The notes under the pieces are model-generated. The model saw nothing but the letters and a program-made list of their open reading frames with translations, was not told the origin of the DNA and did not search any database. DNA of 64,000 bases, taken from Paraconexibacter antarcticus (GTDB lineage: Bacteria > Actinomycetota > Thermoleophilia > Solirubrobacterales > Solirubrobacteraceae). Every line of letters begins with the position of its first letter. The first letter of the stretch is position 1. The stretch spans positions 2,976,001-3,040,000 of the forward strand of contig NZ_CP098502.1 in assembly GCF_024220175.1 (NCBI RefSeq). The letters are read 5' to 3'. This document shows positions 18,026 through 26,665 of the stretch, piece by piece. The position numbers were made by a program, and so were the translations under genes.

Positions 18026-18516
18026 CCGCCCGCGCACCCCGGCCGCGGCGTCTCGTCGCGGTCCTCGTCCTCCTCGCCGCCGCGCTCGCGGCCGCGGGGT
18101 GCGGCAGTGGCGGTATCGGGCGCGAGCAGCAGGCCCAGCAGGACGCGCTGCAGTACGAGCAGCAGATCGGGCAGATCAACACCGCGGCGGCCGTCCCCGC
18201 CGTCTCGGCGCAGGACACGCGCGACCGGCTCGCCGCGACCGTCAAGCGCTACGCCGCGCTGCACCCGCCGACTTTCCTGCGCACGCTGCACCGCCGGATC
18301 CTCCGGGCGCTGCGCGACGAGCTTCGCAGCGTGAAGGGCGGACTGCGGGCGACGGCGGCGGGTGACGGGGCGGGTATTGGCAGGGCGCAGGTGGCGAACG
18401 CGCGCTCACGCGCAGGGGTCACCCGCCTGCTCGGGCAGATCGCGGCGCGCATCGGGCGCTGCCGGACGTCGCTGCCGGCTTGTGTGCCCGCGTCGCCATC
18501 CACGGGGAGCGGCTGA
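18022..18516 (+). CDS. Small lipoprotein, helical
   Basis: 164 aa. Signal sequence ending in the lipobox LAAAGC predicts a lipid-anchored extracytoplasmic protein. The rest is Gln/Arg/Ala-rich and helical (EQQAQQDALQYEQQIGQI), likely coiled coil. Start ATG overlaps the NUDIX stop (ATGA). Family not recognised; position within the polymerase operon suggests a scaffold for glycan export or assembly. Confidence 0.7.
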   Translation: MTARAPRPRRLVAVLVLLAAALAAAGCGSGGIGREQQAQQDALQYEQQIGQINTAAAVPAVSAQDTRDRLAATVKRYAALHPPTFLRTLHRRILRALRDELRSVKGGLRATAAGDGAGIGRAQVANARSRAGVTRLLGQIAARIGRCRTSLPACVPASPSTGSG

Positions 18517-18517
18517 C

Positions 18518-19621
18518 GTGCGCGTCGTCATCGACGGGCTGTCCATCCTCCCCGGCAGCAACCAGATCGTCATCGAGCATCTGCTCCGTGCCTGGGTGGA
18601 CGCTCATCCCGGCGATGAGCTGCACCTGCTCATCGGCCCCGACGCCGGCCTCACGGTCCCGGACGGGGTGGGGACGCGGACGATCGACCTCGGCCGGCGT
18701 CGCTACCTCGGCCGCCTCCGTGCGCAGGCCACCGTCGTCCCCCGGCTCTGCCGCACGGTGGGCGCGGACGTCATGCTCGGCACGATCCCGAGCACCACCG
18801 TGACCCGCCTGCCGTGTCCGCGCGCCGTCATCGCCTGGGACCTCCGGCACGAGCTCCGCCCGGACCAGTTCTCGACGGCGGCGAGGCGGCTGCGGAAGGT
18901 GAGCTACGACATCGGGTTCCGCCAGGCCGACGCGATCATCACGATCTCCGAGCGGACGCGTGACGACCTGCTGCGCTCCCGGCCATGGCTCGCCAGGCGC
19001 ATCGTGCGGGCGGCGCAGCTCGGCAGCGACCACGCCGACAGCTGGCCGAGGACGGTGCCGGAGACGCCCTACGCGCTGACCTTCGGCCAGTGGAGCAACA
19101 AGAACGTGGGACTCGTCGTGGACGCCTGGGAGCTGTTGCGCGAGCGAGGTCCGTTGCGCCCGCTGTCGGTCGTCGGGCTCGGCACGACGGCTCGCGAGGC
19201 GCTGGCCGCGGACATCGCCCGTCGCGGCCTCGACGACGTCGTCCGGTTGCAGCCGTGGCTCACCGATCAGGAGTTCCGCGCGTGCTTCGCCTCGGCCGGC
19301 CTCATCGTCTTTCCGTCGGACTTCGAGGGGTTCGGCCTTCCGGCGGCGGAGGCGATGCGGCTCGGGATCCCGCTCGTCATCACGCCGGAGCCGGCGCTCC
19401 TCGAGGTCACGGACGGCCACGCGGTCGTGACGGCCGACTGGACGACCCGAGCGCTGGCAGACGCGGTCGTTGCCGCGGGCGCAACGGACGATGCCGCCCT
19501 CGCCGCCGCGCGTGAGCGAGCAGCGCACTTCACGTGGCGGCGTACGGCCGAGGCGACGCGCGAGACGCTCGCCGAGGCGGTCAGGCGGGTGCGGCCCGCA
19601 CGACGATCGCGACCGACGTGA
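18518..19621 (+). CDS. Glycosyltransferase family 4-type
   Basis: 367 aa GT-B enzyme. The C-terminal donor-binding domain shows FPSDFEGFGLPAAEAM (EX7E motif) and PLVITPEPALLEVT. Central ALTFGQWSNKNVGLVVDAW matches the family's strand before the UDP/GDP-sugar site. Starts with GTG 2 nt after the lipoprotein stop. Its 3' end overlaps by 41 nt the convergent methyltransferase gene, an unusual arrangement. Predicted to add one sugar to the repeat unit at the cytoplasmic face. Confidence 0.85.
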   Translation: MRVVIDGLSILPGSNQIVIEHLLRAWVDAHPGDELHLLIGPDAGLTVPDGVGTRTIDLGRRRYLGRLRAQATVVPRLCRTVGADVMLGTIPSTTVTRLPCPRAVIAWDLRHELRPDQFSTAARRLRKVSYDIGFRQADAIITISERTRDDLLRSRPWLARRIVRAAQLGSDHADSWPRTVPETPYALTFGQWSNKNVGLVVDAWELLRERGPLRPLSVVGLGTTAREALAADIARRGLDDVVRLQPWLTDQEFRACFASAGLIVFPSDFEGFGLPAAEAMRLGIPLVITPEPALLEVTDGHAVVTADWTTRALADAVVAAGATDDAALAAARERAAHFTWRRTAEATRETLAEAVRRVRPARRSRPT

Positions 19622-20570
19622 GGGTGTAGGAGGCGAAGAGGAACCGCAGCACCGGCTCGTCGGCGTAGGGAGGGACGTCGACGTAGTGGTCGAGCAGGCC
19701 CGCACCGGGATCGAGCTCGAACGCGGCGACTTCGTGCCCGGCCCGCTCGAGACGATCCTTCAGGGCATGGAGGTCGCGCCTGCGGTAGATGACCGTGGGA
19801 CCCGACTCGACCGTGTCCCCGTCGGAGTGCAGGTTGAACTCGGTCGTGTGGACCGCGTATCCGCCCGGCTTCAGCGTCGCGACCGACGCCTCGATGAACT
19901 CGATGCCCGCGTCGAGAGACCCCAGATGCTCGAGCGAGCAGATCGACCAGCAGAAGTCGAAGCCCTCGAGGTCGCCGGGGATCGCCCGCATGTCGACAGG
20001 GCGCCACGAGACGAGCTCGCGGAAGGTGGTGCGCTCGCACACCGCAGGCCGCAGAAGGCCCTCGACGCCGGCGGCGTGCTGGTCGGAGCGGACCCAGCCC
20101 CGGGCCTCGCGGGCGTCGGGTGCGAGGTCCGTAGCGACGACCTCCACCCCCGCGCCCGCGAAGCCGGACACGAGCGGCTCGCGCCCCACCCCGAAGCCGA
20201 GCGCCCGGCGGCCGGGCTCCAGCATGCCGAGTGCCTCGAGCACCGTCCCGACGTAGGCGAACTCCCAGGTCTTGCGGTGCGCGAGGGGCGGTTCGCCCAG
20301 GCGCGCGCACCACGCCGCGAACCAGGGCTCCCGCAACTGCGCCTGGGTGCAGATCCGTGACCGCACGTCCGGAGGGAACCGGTCGTCGGCAGCCACTTCC
20401 GGGAGGCTGGACGGCCCCGGCTCGAGCGCGAGCTCGAGGTCGGCGACTCGCTTGGCCAGCAGGGCCTGGTTGGCCTTCATCTGGCCCAGCCCGCGGACGA
20501 TCGCGCGCTGGCGGGTGATGCCCTTGCGCGTCGACTCCGGGCAGCCGCTCAAACACGGTACGCAGCACAT
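19581..20570 (-). CDS. Class I SAM methyltransferase with Cys-rich N-terminus
   Basis: 329 aa. Residues 1-10 are MCCVPCLSGC, a short cysteine cluster. After a helical segment and about 80 residues the Rossmann methyltransferase core begins: ALGFGVGREPLVSGFAGAG (SAM loop), VVATDLAP, then CSLEHLG and LKPGGYAVHTTEF. Substrate is likely a sugar or glycan end, given the context. Preceded by GGGGGG as Shine-Dalgarno. The cysteines could bind a metal, but no known motif is complete. Confidence 0.75.
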   Translation of the reverse strand: MCCVPCLSGCPESTRKGITRQRAIVRGLGQMKANQALLAKRVADLELALEPGPSSLPEVAADDRFPPDVRSRICTQAQLREPWFAAWCARLGEPPLAHRKTWEFAYVGTVLEALGMLEPGRRALGFGVGREPLVSGFAGAGVEVVATDLAPDAREARGWVRSDQHAAGVEGLLRPAVCERTTFRELVSWRPVDMRAIPGDLEGFDFCWSICSLEHLGSLDAGIEFIEASVATLKPGGYAVHTTEFNLHSDGDTVESGPTVIYRRRDLHALKDRLERAGHEVAAFELDPGAGLLDHYVDVPPYADEPVLRFLFASYTLTSVAIVVRAAPA

Positions 20571-20686
20571 CCAACCCCCCGTCGGCCCTGTTGACCTCGC
20601 TCTGCGGTGGGCAAGCTAGCAGAGGCCTCCGGTGGGTTCGGGTCAGCTGCGGCCCGAGATGCCAACGGTCCGGTGCGGTATCCGGG

Positions 20687-22216
20687 TCAGCCGATGAGCT
20701 CGACCCGGTAGATGGAGAGAATCGCAGGGTGCCCGAGCGGGTCGCGCCTCCGCAGCGAGAACCCGCGGGCATCGACGGCGCCCTGCAGCGAGCATCCGCC
20801 CGGTGCGATGCATCGCAATCGCCACGCGACCCGCCGCGTGTCCGGCGGGAGTCTGAACCGTTCGGGCGTTGGCGTCGACCGCGCGTCAGGGTTGCCGGTG
20901 GATGCGAGCGCGGCCACGAGCGAGCCACCGCGACGTCGCACGAGCCTGAGACCGTGGCAGCTGCTCGCCATGCAATCGGCGATCGGAGCCGTGACCGTGC
21001 CGTGGGTCCGTGACGAGCCATAGAGGCCGACGGCCCAGTCACGCGGACGGGCGAGGAAGCCGCGGAACATCGCCGTCAAGGATCTGGTCCCTCGGGGCAG
21101 CCGCAGAGTGAGCGCCGCCTCGCTGCCCGAACGCAGCACGGCCAGCCCTGGATACGCCCAGAGCGAAAGCCCGTCGTCCTGCCAGACGGCGCTCCCGGAG
21201 CAGCCACGAGTGGCCACGATCGGCGCTGTCGCCGTCGAGGTCGGGCTCCAACCGTCCCCCGCCCGGAGCAGGCGCCAGCGCGCCGCGCCCACATCGGTCG
21301 AGCCGGGACCGCAGTCCGTCCCGGGGTCGGTGGCGGACCCGGGGACAGCCGGGTCCGAGCCGCTCTGGGTCAGCCAAGCACGGAGATCGGCAACGCGCCG
21401 GTCAAGAGCCCCTCGACGCACTGGGCTGTGTATCCACGGGACGGCATCGGCCGTACCTGCGCGTGCCCCGGGCAGGACTGCCACGTCGGCGGTCGGTACC
21501 CGCTGGGCGAACGATCGCAGCTGGCCCGCCCCGACGACGGGATCGTTCGAGGCAGCCGTCGCGAAGACTCGAACCCGCCGGCCCGATCCCCACAGGCGAG
21601 TCGGAGACCAGGCCCGGAGCGTGGCCGGGCTCGTCCCGAACGCCGCGCGGATGGCGGCGCTCCCAGCGGGGGTCGATGTCGGCAGCAGAGAAGGCAGGTC
21701 GAGCGGTGCGGCCGCCAGCACGGCACACGTCAACGTCGGCCGCTCGATCGCGAGGAGCGCCGCGAGATGGCCCCCCGCCGATTCGCCGTACGTGCAGACC
21801 GGGCCCGGAAACGCCCGGTGGATCTCGTCGTAGTAAGCGACCACGTCCCGCAGCATCGGACGAGGGTCGACGCTCCCGTCGGGCCTCGGGCCGCCCGCGT
21901 AGTTCGCGTCGACGACGCGCCATCCCAGGTCACGGAACGACAGTGATACCGCCGCCATCTGACGTCTCGCGTCGGCACGTGCGGCGCGCCAGCCGCCACC
22001 GTGGAGGACGAGCACCGTGCCTCGCGGCCGGCCGGTCGGCTCGTAGATCTCGTAGAAGCGGCGACCGGCGCCGCTCTGCGCGAGAGATCCGAGCGACGGG
22101 CCGCCCGCGAGCGCGCGGGTGGGTGGCCGATGCGCTTGGCCGCCGCCGCAACCGGACGAGAGGAGCCCGGCGACAGCGGCCACTGTCCACCCGGGGAGTC
22201 GCCGGCGGGGGATCAC
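20687..22216 (-). CDS. Alpha/beta-hydrolase lipoprotein (esterase) with C-terminal beta domain
   Basis: 509 aa from GTG 22216, overlapping by 4 nt (GTGA) the stop of the upstream acyltransferase gene. Lipobox LLSSGC predicts membrane anchoring outside the cell. The esterase domain (about residues 30-270) has the oxyanion motif LHGGGW and nucleophile elbow GESAGGH, as in BD-FAE/HSL-like carboxylesterases. A second region (about 290-509) is beta-rich with cysteine pairs and no obvious catalytic motif. Pairing with an acyltransferase suggests it removes or edits acyl groups on the surface glycan. Confidence 0.8.
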   Translation of the reverse strand: MIPRRRLPGWTVAAVAGLLSSGCGGGQAHRPPTRALAGGPSLGSLAQSGAGRRFYEIYEPTGRPRGTVLVLHGGGWRAARADARRQMAAVSLSFRDLGWRVVDANYAGGPRPDGSVDPRPMLRDVVAYYDEIHRAFPGPVCTYGESAGGHLAALLAIERPTLTCAVLAAAPLDLPSLLPTSTPAGSAAIRAAFGTSPATLRAWSPTRLWGSGRRVRVFATAASNDPVVGAGQLRSFAQRVPTADVAVLPGARAGTADAVPWIHSPVRRGALDRRVADLRAWLTQSGSDPAVPGSATDPGTDCGPGSTDVGAARWRLLRAGDGWSPTSTATAPIVATRGCSGSAVWQDDGLSLWAYPGLAVLRSGSEAALTLRLPRGTRSLTAMFRGFLARPRDWAVGLYGSSRTHGTVTAPIADCMASSCHGLRLVRRRGGSLVAALASTGNPDARSTPTPERFRLPPDTRRVAWRLRCIAPGGCSLQGAVDARGFSLRRRDPLGHPAILSIYRVELIG

Positions 22217-22863
22217 CGCGCGAAGTTGGGCTGCGGCATGCGCTCGTGTGCGTATGCGATGAAGGCGTCGACGTCCTTCCCGGCGAGGAGTGGGACCGCC
22301 TCGCGGACCGCGTCGATGGGCCAGTCCCACCACCGGATGGCGAGGAGTGCCTCGCGCTGCGCCTCGTCGTAACGGTAGCGGAGCACCCTGGCCGGGTTCC
22401 CGCCGACGATCGCGTAGGGCGGTACGTCCTTCGTGACGAGCGCCCCCGCACCGACAATCGCGCCATCCCCGATCCGGACGCCGCTGAGAATGAGCGAACC
22501 GGCGCAGGTCCAGACGTCCGAGCCAAGGACGGTGTCGCCGGTCGGAGTCGGGAAGCCGTCGTGATAGGCGCCCGGCAGCTTCCAGTTGATGCGGTGCGGA
22601 TAGGTCGTCACGGCATCCACCGCATGTTTGCCGCCTAGGAGAAAGGTCCCACCCAGGGAGCAGTACGACCCGGTCAGAAGCCGCTCTGTCCCGCCGTCGT
22701 AGGTCAGGATCGTCGGGATGCCGTAGGTCTCGTGTCCCGTGATGACGAGGCCTTTGCGGCGCAGGCGGATCATCTCGGCGTTGTCAGCGCCAAGCACGGC
22801 GCCCCGGAGGCTGCGCGACGTGGTCCGGAGGGTGTAACGAATAAGGCGGAGGTACTTGATCAT
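22213..22863 (-). CDS. Hexapeptide-repeat acyltransferase (CatB/CapG-like)
   Basis: 216 aa left-handed beta-helix protein; hexapeptide repeats run through TVLGSDVWTCAGSLILSGVRIGDGAIVGAGALV, followed by the family's TKDVPPYAIVGGNPARVLRYR. The usual catalytic His is probably His in NWKLPGAYHDG or nearby and cannot be assigned firmly. ATG 22863 is chosen because the frame upstream shows no conserved sequence. Expected to O- or N-acetylate a sugar. Confidence 0.85.
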   Translation of the reverse strand: MIKYLRLIRYTLRTTSRSLRGAVLGADNAEMIRLRRKGLVITGHETYGIPTILTYDGGTERLLTGSYCSLGGTFLLGGKHAVDAVTTYPHRINWKLPGAYHDGFPTPTGDTVLGSDVWTCAGSLILSGVRIGDGAIVGAGALVTKDVPPYAIVGGNPARVLRYRYDEAQREALLAIRWWDWPIDAVREAVPLLAGKDVDAFIAYAHERMPQPNFAR

Positions 22864-22880
22864 CGAACGGCTCCTGCTGT

Positions 22881-24194
22881 TCACGTGGGCGGGAGGGGGA
22901 TCACGGCGGCTGGGGGGGGCCCGGAACTCGCCCCGGAGACCGGGGCGGGGGCCGCGACCGAGGCCGGAGCGGGGGAGTGGGGAGCGACGCGACGGATCAC
23001 GTCCCACCACACGACCGCGAGTCCGGCCTGCGCGCAGGCGACCGCCCAGAGCGCACCCTCCACGCCGCCGACGGCCGCACCCGCGACCGTCGCGGCGAGC
23101 ACCGCGCCGGCGGTTGCGAGGTCGATGCGCATCACCGTCGCGATCGCGCGGCGACCGAGGAGCCCCGCGCGCGCACCCGCGACGGTGGCCGTGACGACGA
23201 TCTGCATGCCGGTGGCAAGCAGCAACGGCTTCGCGGCGTGCCAGGAGTCGCCGAGGACGGCCTCCCCGAGGCGCGTCGGGAGGACGAGCATGACGACGGT
23301 GTTGGCGACGGCGACGAGCGTGGTGGCGCCCGAGGTGACGAGCGCACGGCGGTCGACCGACGCCGCATCACGAGGACCGCGGGCGACGTCCGAGATGCCG
23401 GCGGCGAGGATCGCCACCTGGAAGGTGACGAACGGGCGGACGAGCAACGCGGCGCCTTGGACGCCCCCCAAAGCGTCCGCGCCGGCGATTGCCCCCACGC
23501 CGGCCGCCGCGCAGAGCGCAGCCCCCTGCGACGAGGTGTACGAGATGAGGTAGCGCCACGAGAACGGCCACGTGAACCGAAGCCAGCCGAAGTCGAGGCG
23601 GAGGTCGCGGATCCCGTTCTGCCAGAAGACCAGCAGCCCCGCGGCTGCGCCGCTGCCGGCCCAGGCCCCGATGAACCAGGGAAGCGTCCGCGTGTCGGTC
23701 ACGGCCAGCGCGCCGACCGCGCCCACGAGGAGCCCGAGCCAGGCGACGTCGAGGAGCACCGCAGCTCCTGGCACCTGATCTGCGAACGCGATGTAGCGAC
23801 CGAGATCCTGGACGACGAGGAGCGGCAGACACACGCCGAACACGAGGAGCGCGTTGCCGAGGTCGTGGTTCCAGCGCTGAACCACGGCGCTCGTGACCAG
23901 CACGACCGTCCCGACGACGAGCCCGAGGACGCAACTGGTGCCGATGACCTCGCCCTTCCGCCCCTCGGCCTCGTGCGGATGGACGAGCAGCGGGTCACAG
24001 ACAAGCGCTCGGTTGATTCCCTGGGCGAGGACGTACGTGAGGAACAGGATCCCGAAGAGCCCGAACGACCGGACCCCGAGGACCCGAGCTGCAAGCACGG
24101 CGATGAGGACGTTGGACGCGCCCGCGATGGCCTGGTCGACGGTGATCAAGCCCAGGCGCCGCCCGGCTGCGTGCTTCCGCTCCCTCACGGGCAC
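22881..24194 (-). CDS. Wzx-like oligosaccharide flippase
   Basis: 437 aa with about 12 hydrophobic segments in the MATE/Wzx-like polysaccharide export fold. The start region (DQAIAGASNVLIAVLAARVLG) matches the first helix of these transporters. C-terminal tail is Pro/Ala-rich. Predicted to flip lipid-linked oligosaccharide across the membrane. It lies 18 nt from the acyltransferase gene on the same strand. Confidence 0.8.
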   Translation of the reverse strand: MPVRERKHAAGRRLGLITVDQAIAGASNVLIAVLAARVLGVRSFGLFGILFLTYVLAQGINRALVCDPLLVHPHEAEGRKGEVIGTSCVLGLVVGTVVLVTSAVVQRWNHDLGNALLVFGVCLPLLVVQDLGRYIAFADQVPGAAVLLDVAWLGLLVGAVGALAVTDTRTLPWFIGAWAGSGAAAGLLVFWQNGIRDLRLDFGWLRFTWPFSWRYLISYTSSQGAALCAAAGVGAIAGADALGGVQGAALLVRPFVTFQVAILAAGISDVARGPRDAASVDRRALVTSGATTLVAVANTVVMLVLPTRLGEAVLGDSWHAAKPLLLATGMQIVVTATVAGARAGLLGRRAIATVMRIDLATAGAVLAATVAGAAVGGVEGALWAVACAQAGLAVVWWDVIRRVAPHSPAPASVAAPAPVSGASSGPPPAAVIPLPPT

Positions 24195-24266
24195 GTGATT
24201 ATGCCCGATCTCACGACGCCGCCGAGGCCTTCGAGGACGTGTGCGCCGCGTTGGGTCCGCCCTCGA

Positions 24267-25013
24267 TCAGCAGGTCAGGCCCCCGTCGACGACGAGCACG
24301 TGGCCCGTGATGTATCGATTCGCCGGATCCACGAGGAACAGGATCGCCCGAGCGATGTCGTCCGGCTCGCCGAGACGCCCCATCGGCGTCCGCCGCGTGA
24401 TCTGCTCGAGTTGGCCTCCGTCGAGGCCGTGGCTCATCTCGGTCCGCAAATATCCCGGCGCCACGCTGTTGACCGTGATCCCTCGCGACCCGAGCTCACG
24501 CGCGAGACTCCTCGTGAACCCATCGAGAGCCGCTTTCGTCGCGGCGTACACCGACAGACCGCGGTATCCGGAGAGGCCGACGATGGAGGAGATATTCACG
24601 ATGGCCCCGGACCGCCGCGCGAGCATCGAACGACTGGCCGCGCGCGTCACGTACACGCTGCCCTTGATGTTGAGGTCGACGACCTGGTCCAGGGCGTCGT
24701 CACCGAACAGCCCGATCATCCCTTCGCGAGCGACACCGGCGTTGTTCACGAGCACGTCGATGCGGCCCCATCGGCCTGCCGCGTCCTTCACGAATCGTTC
24801 GGCGTCGCTCCGATCGGACACGTCGGCTGCGGTGAAGGCGAACCGGTCCGCCCACCGGGGGTCGGCCTCCCACCCTCGCACTGCATCGGTCGCCGTCCGC
24901 GAACACGTCGCGACCCGGTAGCCCGCTTCGAGGAACGCGATCACGAGACCGGCACCGAGTCCTTTGCTGCCGCCCGTCACCAGGGCGACGCGGGACTCGT
25001 CGGGTGCGCTCAT
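24267..25013 (-). CDS. SDR-family 3-oxoacyl-ACP reductase-like enzyme
   Basis: 248 aa. TGGSKGLGAG cofactor motif at residues 14-23, NNAG, catalytic SS...YAATK, and the FabG-like end GHVLVVDGGLTC. Start ATG at 25013 overlaps the stop of the adenylating-enzyme gene (ATGA). In this cassette it may reduce a 3-oxoacyl group carried by the neighbouring ACP. Confidence 0.88.
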   Translation of the reverse strand: MSAPDESRVALVTGGSKGLGAGLVIAFLEAGYRVATCSRTATDAVRGWEADPRWADRFAFTAADVSDRSDAERFVKDAAGRWGRIDVLVNNAGVAREGMIGLFGDDALDQVVDLNIKGSVYVTRAASRSMLARRSGAIVNISSIVGLSGYRGLSVYAATKAALDGFTRSLARELGSRGITVNSVAPGYLRTEMSHGLDGGQLEQITRRTPMGRLGEPDDIARAILFLVDPANRYITGHVLVVDGGLTC

Positions 25014-26377
25014 GGTTCCATCCTTCTCACGGTCTTCGCACCGCGCGTGGCGATGCTGTTGACGAAGTTGACGCTCCGCGGGTGCCACGCTCGCGGCAGG
25101 TCGGCGACAGCGCTCCGGATCTCGTGTCGCAGATCATCGAGTCCGCCGTCGTCGAGCCCCGGCACGGGCACGACCTCAGCCGCGACGATGGCGCCGGTCA
25201 GCCGGTTGGAACGGCCGAAGACCCGAGCCATCTCGACCCGCGGCAGCGCCCCGATGCGCTCCTCGATCGGGAGCGGGTGCACCTTGACGCCGCCGACGTT
25301 GATGACTTCGGACGTCCGGCCGGTGAAGACGACACGGTCGCCTACGACCGTGACAAGGTCGCCGGTGGGGCGCCACGACGGCTCCGCATCGTCCGGCGCG
25401 GCGCTGCCGACGTAGCCGAGCATCCCGGCGGCGGCTCGGACTTGAAGCTCGCCGTCGACGATCCGGAGGTTGGCCGTCGGGTTCTCGTCTCGTGCCAGCG
25501 AGCTCACCGGGAGTCCGGGCCGCCCGTCCGCGACGGACGCGACCGATCCGAACTCGGTCGACGCGTAGATGTGCGAGATGCGGGCAGCCGGAAAGGCCGA
25601 TCGCAGCGAGGCGAGTAGCTCCGCCGGAGCCGCCTCGCCCCCGAGCGTCACCTGCTCGAGCGGCGGGAGCGCGACACCTCGGCTTCTAGCCTCTGCTAGA
25701 AGAAAGCGCCAGTAGGTCGGAGTCGCGCTCACGCACGTCACCTCGTGCTCGAGGAGGGCGGCGAGACCGTCGGCCGGCTGCCGCGGAAACGGCGCGATGA
25801 GGGTCGCGTGGCTCGCGATCACGTGCTGGAGCACCTGGATCCCGGCGAACTGGTGCGGGCCGTAGGCCATCAGCCACCGCTGGTGTGGCCGCGGCTCGAC
25901 CGCGGCCACTGTGCGGGCGAGGACGGACCAGTCGTGACGCGCTGCCTTCGGGGTCCCGGTCGTCCCGGTGGTGCGGATCGTGACGGGCTGCGGCCCTGAG
26001 CGCCGGTCCGTGACGGGCGTGCCGTCGCGCAGCGCGGAGGTCGGGATGGTGTCCACCGCTCGGGCGAGATCCGGCCGGCGCGTCAGGACCGGGAAGTACC
26101 CGAGCGCCTCGGACTGCACGGCGAACGCGGAACCGTCGATGTCCGCCTGGAACTGACAGATGTCGACGCCGACGAGAGCGGCACCGGCGAGCACGCGGAT
26201 CACCCAGGAGACGTCCGGCTCCACGAGCACCGCGCTCGTGGTCCGCCGATCGACGAGCGTCCCGGCCACGCGGCGGGCGTCGTCGAGTAGGGCCGGGTAC
26301 GTTGCCGCTCCCTCCGGCGTGACGACGGCGATCCGATCGGGTTCCGCAGCGGCTGCGCGTTCGAGCAGCCCGATCAT
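25010..26377 (-). CDS. Adenylate-forming acyl ligase (acyl-CoA/ACP synthetase-like)
   Basis: 455 aa ANL-superfamily enzyme, short for the family (usually 500-600 aa). P-loop TTGTTGTPK, A5 YASTEFG, A7 TGDL, A8 GRTSEVINVGGVKVHP and the C-terminal lysine in GAKTVR are all present, so it should be active. Sandwiched by ATGA overlaps between an ACP gene and the SDR gene, it most likely activates a carboxylic acid and loads it on that ACP. Acid unknown. Confidence 0.88.
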   Translation of the reverse strand: MIGLLERAAAAEPDRIAVVTPEGAATYPALLDDARRVAGTLVDRRTTSAVLVEPDVSWVIRVLAGAALVGVDICQFQADIDGSAFAVQSEALGYFPVLTRRPDLARAVDTIPTSALRDGTPVTDRRSGPQPVTIRTTGTTGTPKAARHDWSVLARTVAAVEPRPHQRWLMAYGPHQFAGIQVLQHVIASHATLIAPFPRQPADGLAALLEHEVTCVSATPTYWRFLLAEARSRGVALPPLEQVTLGGEAAPAELLASLRSAFPAARISHIYASTEFGSVASVADGRPGLPVSSLARDENPTANLRIVDGELQVRAAAGMLGYVGSAAPDDAEPSWRPTGDLVTVVGDRVVFTGRTSEVINVGGVKVHPLPIEERIGALPRVEMARVFGRSNRLTGAIVAAEVVPVPGLDDGGLDDLRHEIRSAVADLPRAWHPRSVNFVNSIATRGAKTVRRMEP

Positions 26378-26625
26378 GCGGTGGCGGGAGCCTCGTAGAA
26401 GCCGAGGATGTCCCCGACCGTCTGCGGGAGGTCGCCCCCGGCGGAGAATGGGTCTGAGCCGAACTTGTCCTCGAGCACGGCCGACAGCTCGGCCGCCTCG
26501 AGGGAGTCGAGACCGAGCCCTTCGCCGTAGAGCGGAAGGTCGTCGGTGAGCGCCTCCGGTTCCTTCTGCACGAGCTTCAGGAACTGTTCGATGACGGCGA
26601 GCGTCGTGTTTTTATCTTGGGCCAC
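26374..26625 (-). CDS. Acyl carrier protein
   Basis: 83 aa acidic four-helix protein. The phosphopantetheine serine lies in GLDSLEAAEL. Start is GTG 26625 with AAAGGA upstream (too short and GTG-started to be obvious). Its stop overlaps the ligase start. A dedicated ACP next to a ligase rather than a fatty-acid synthase cluster argues for a specialised acyl group. Confidence 0.88.
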   Translation of the reverse strand: MAQDKNTTLAVIEQFLKLVQKEPEALTDDLPLYGEGLGLDSLEAAELSAVLEDKFGSDPFSAGGDLPQTVGDILGFYEAPATA

Positions 26626-26665
26626 GCTGGTCCTTTCGATGGTGTTGCAGCCGATCGGGGCTGGA

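Noticed and set aside
22977-25415. 812-codon plus-strand frame over the flippase/SDR/ligase genes
   Set aside because: Antisense to three genes with clear motifs; low-complexity charged translation.
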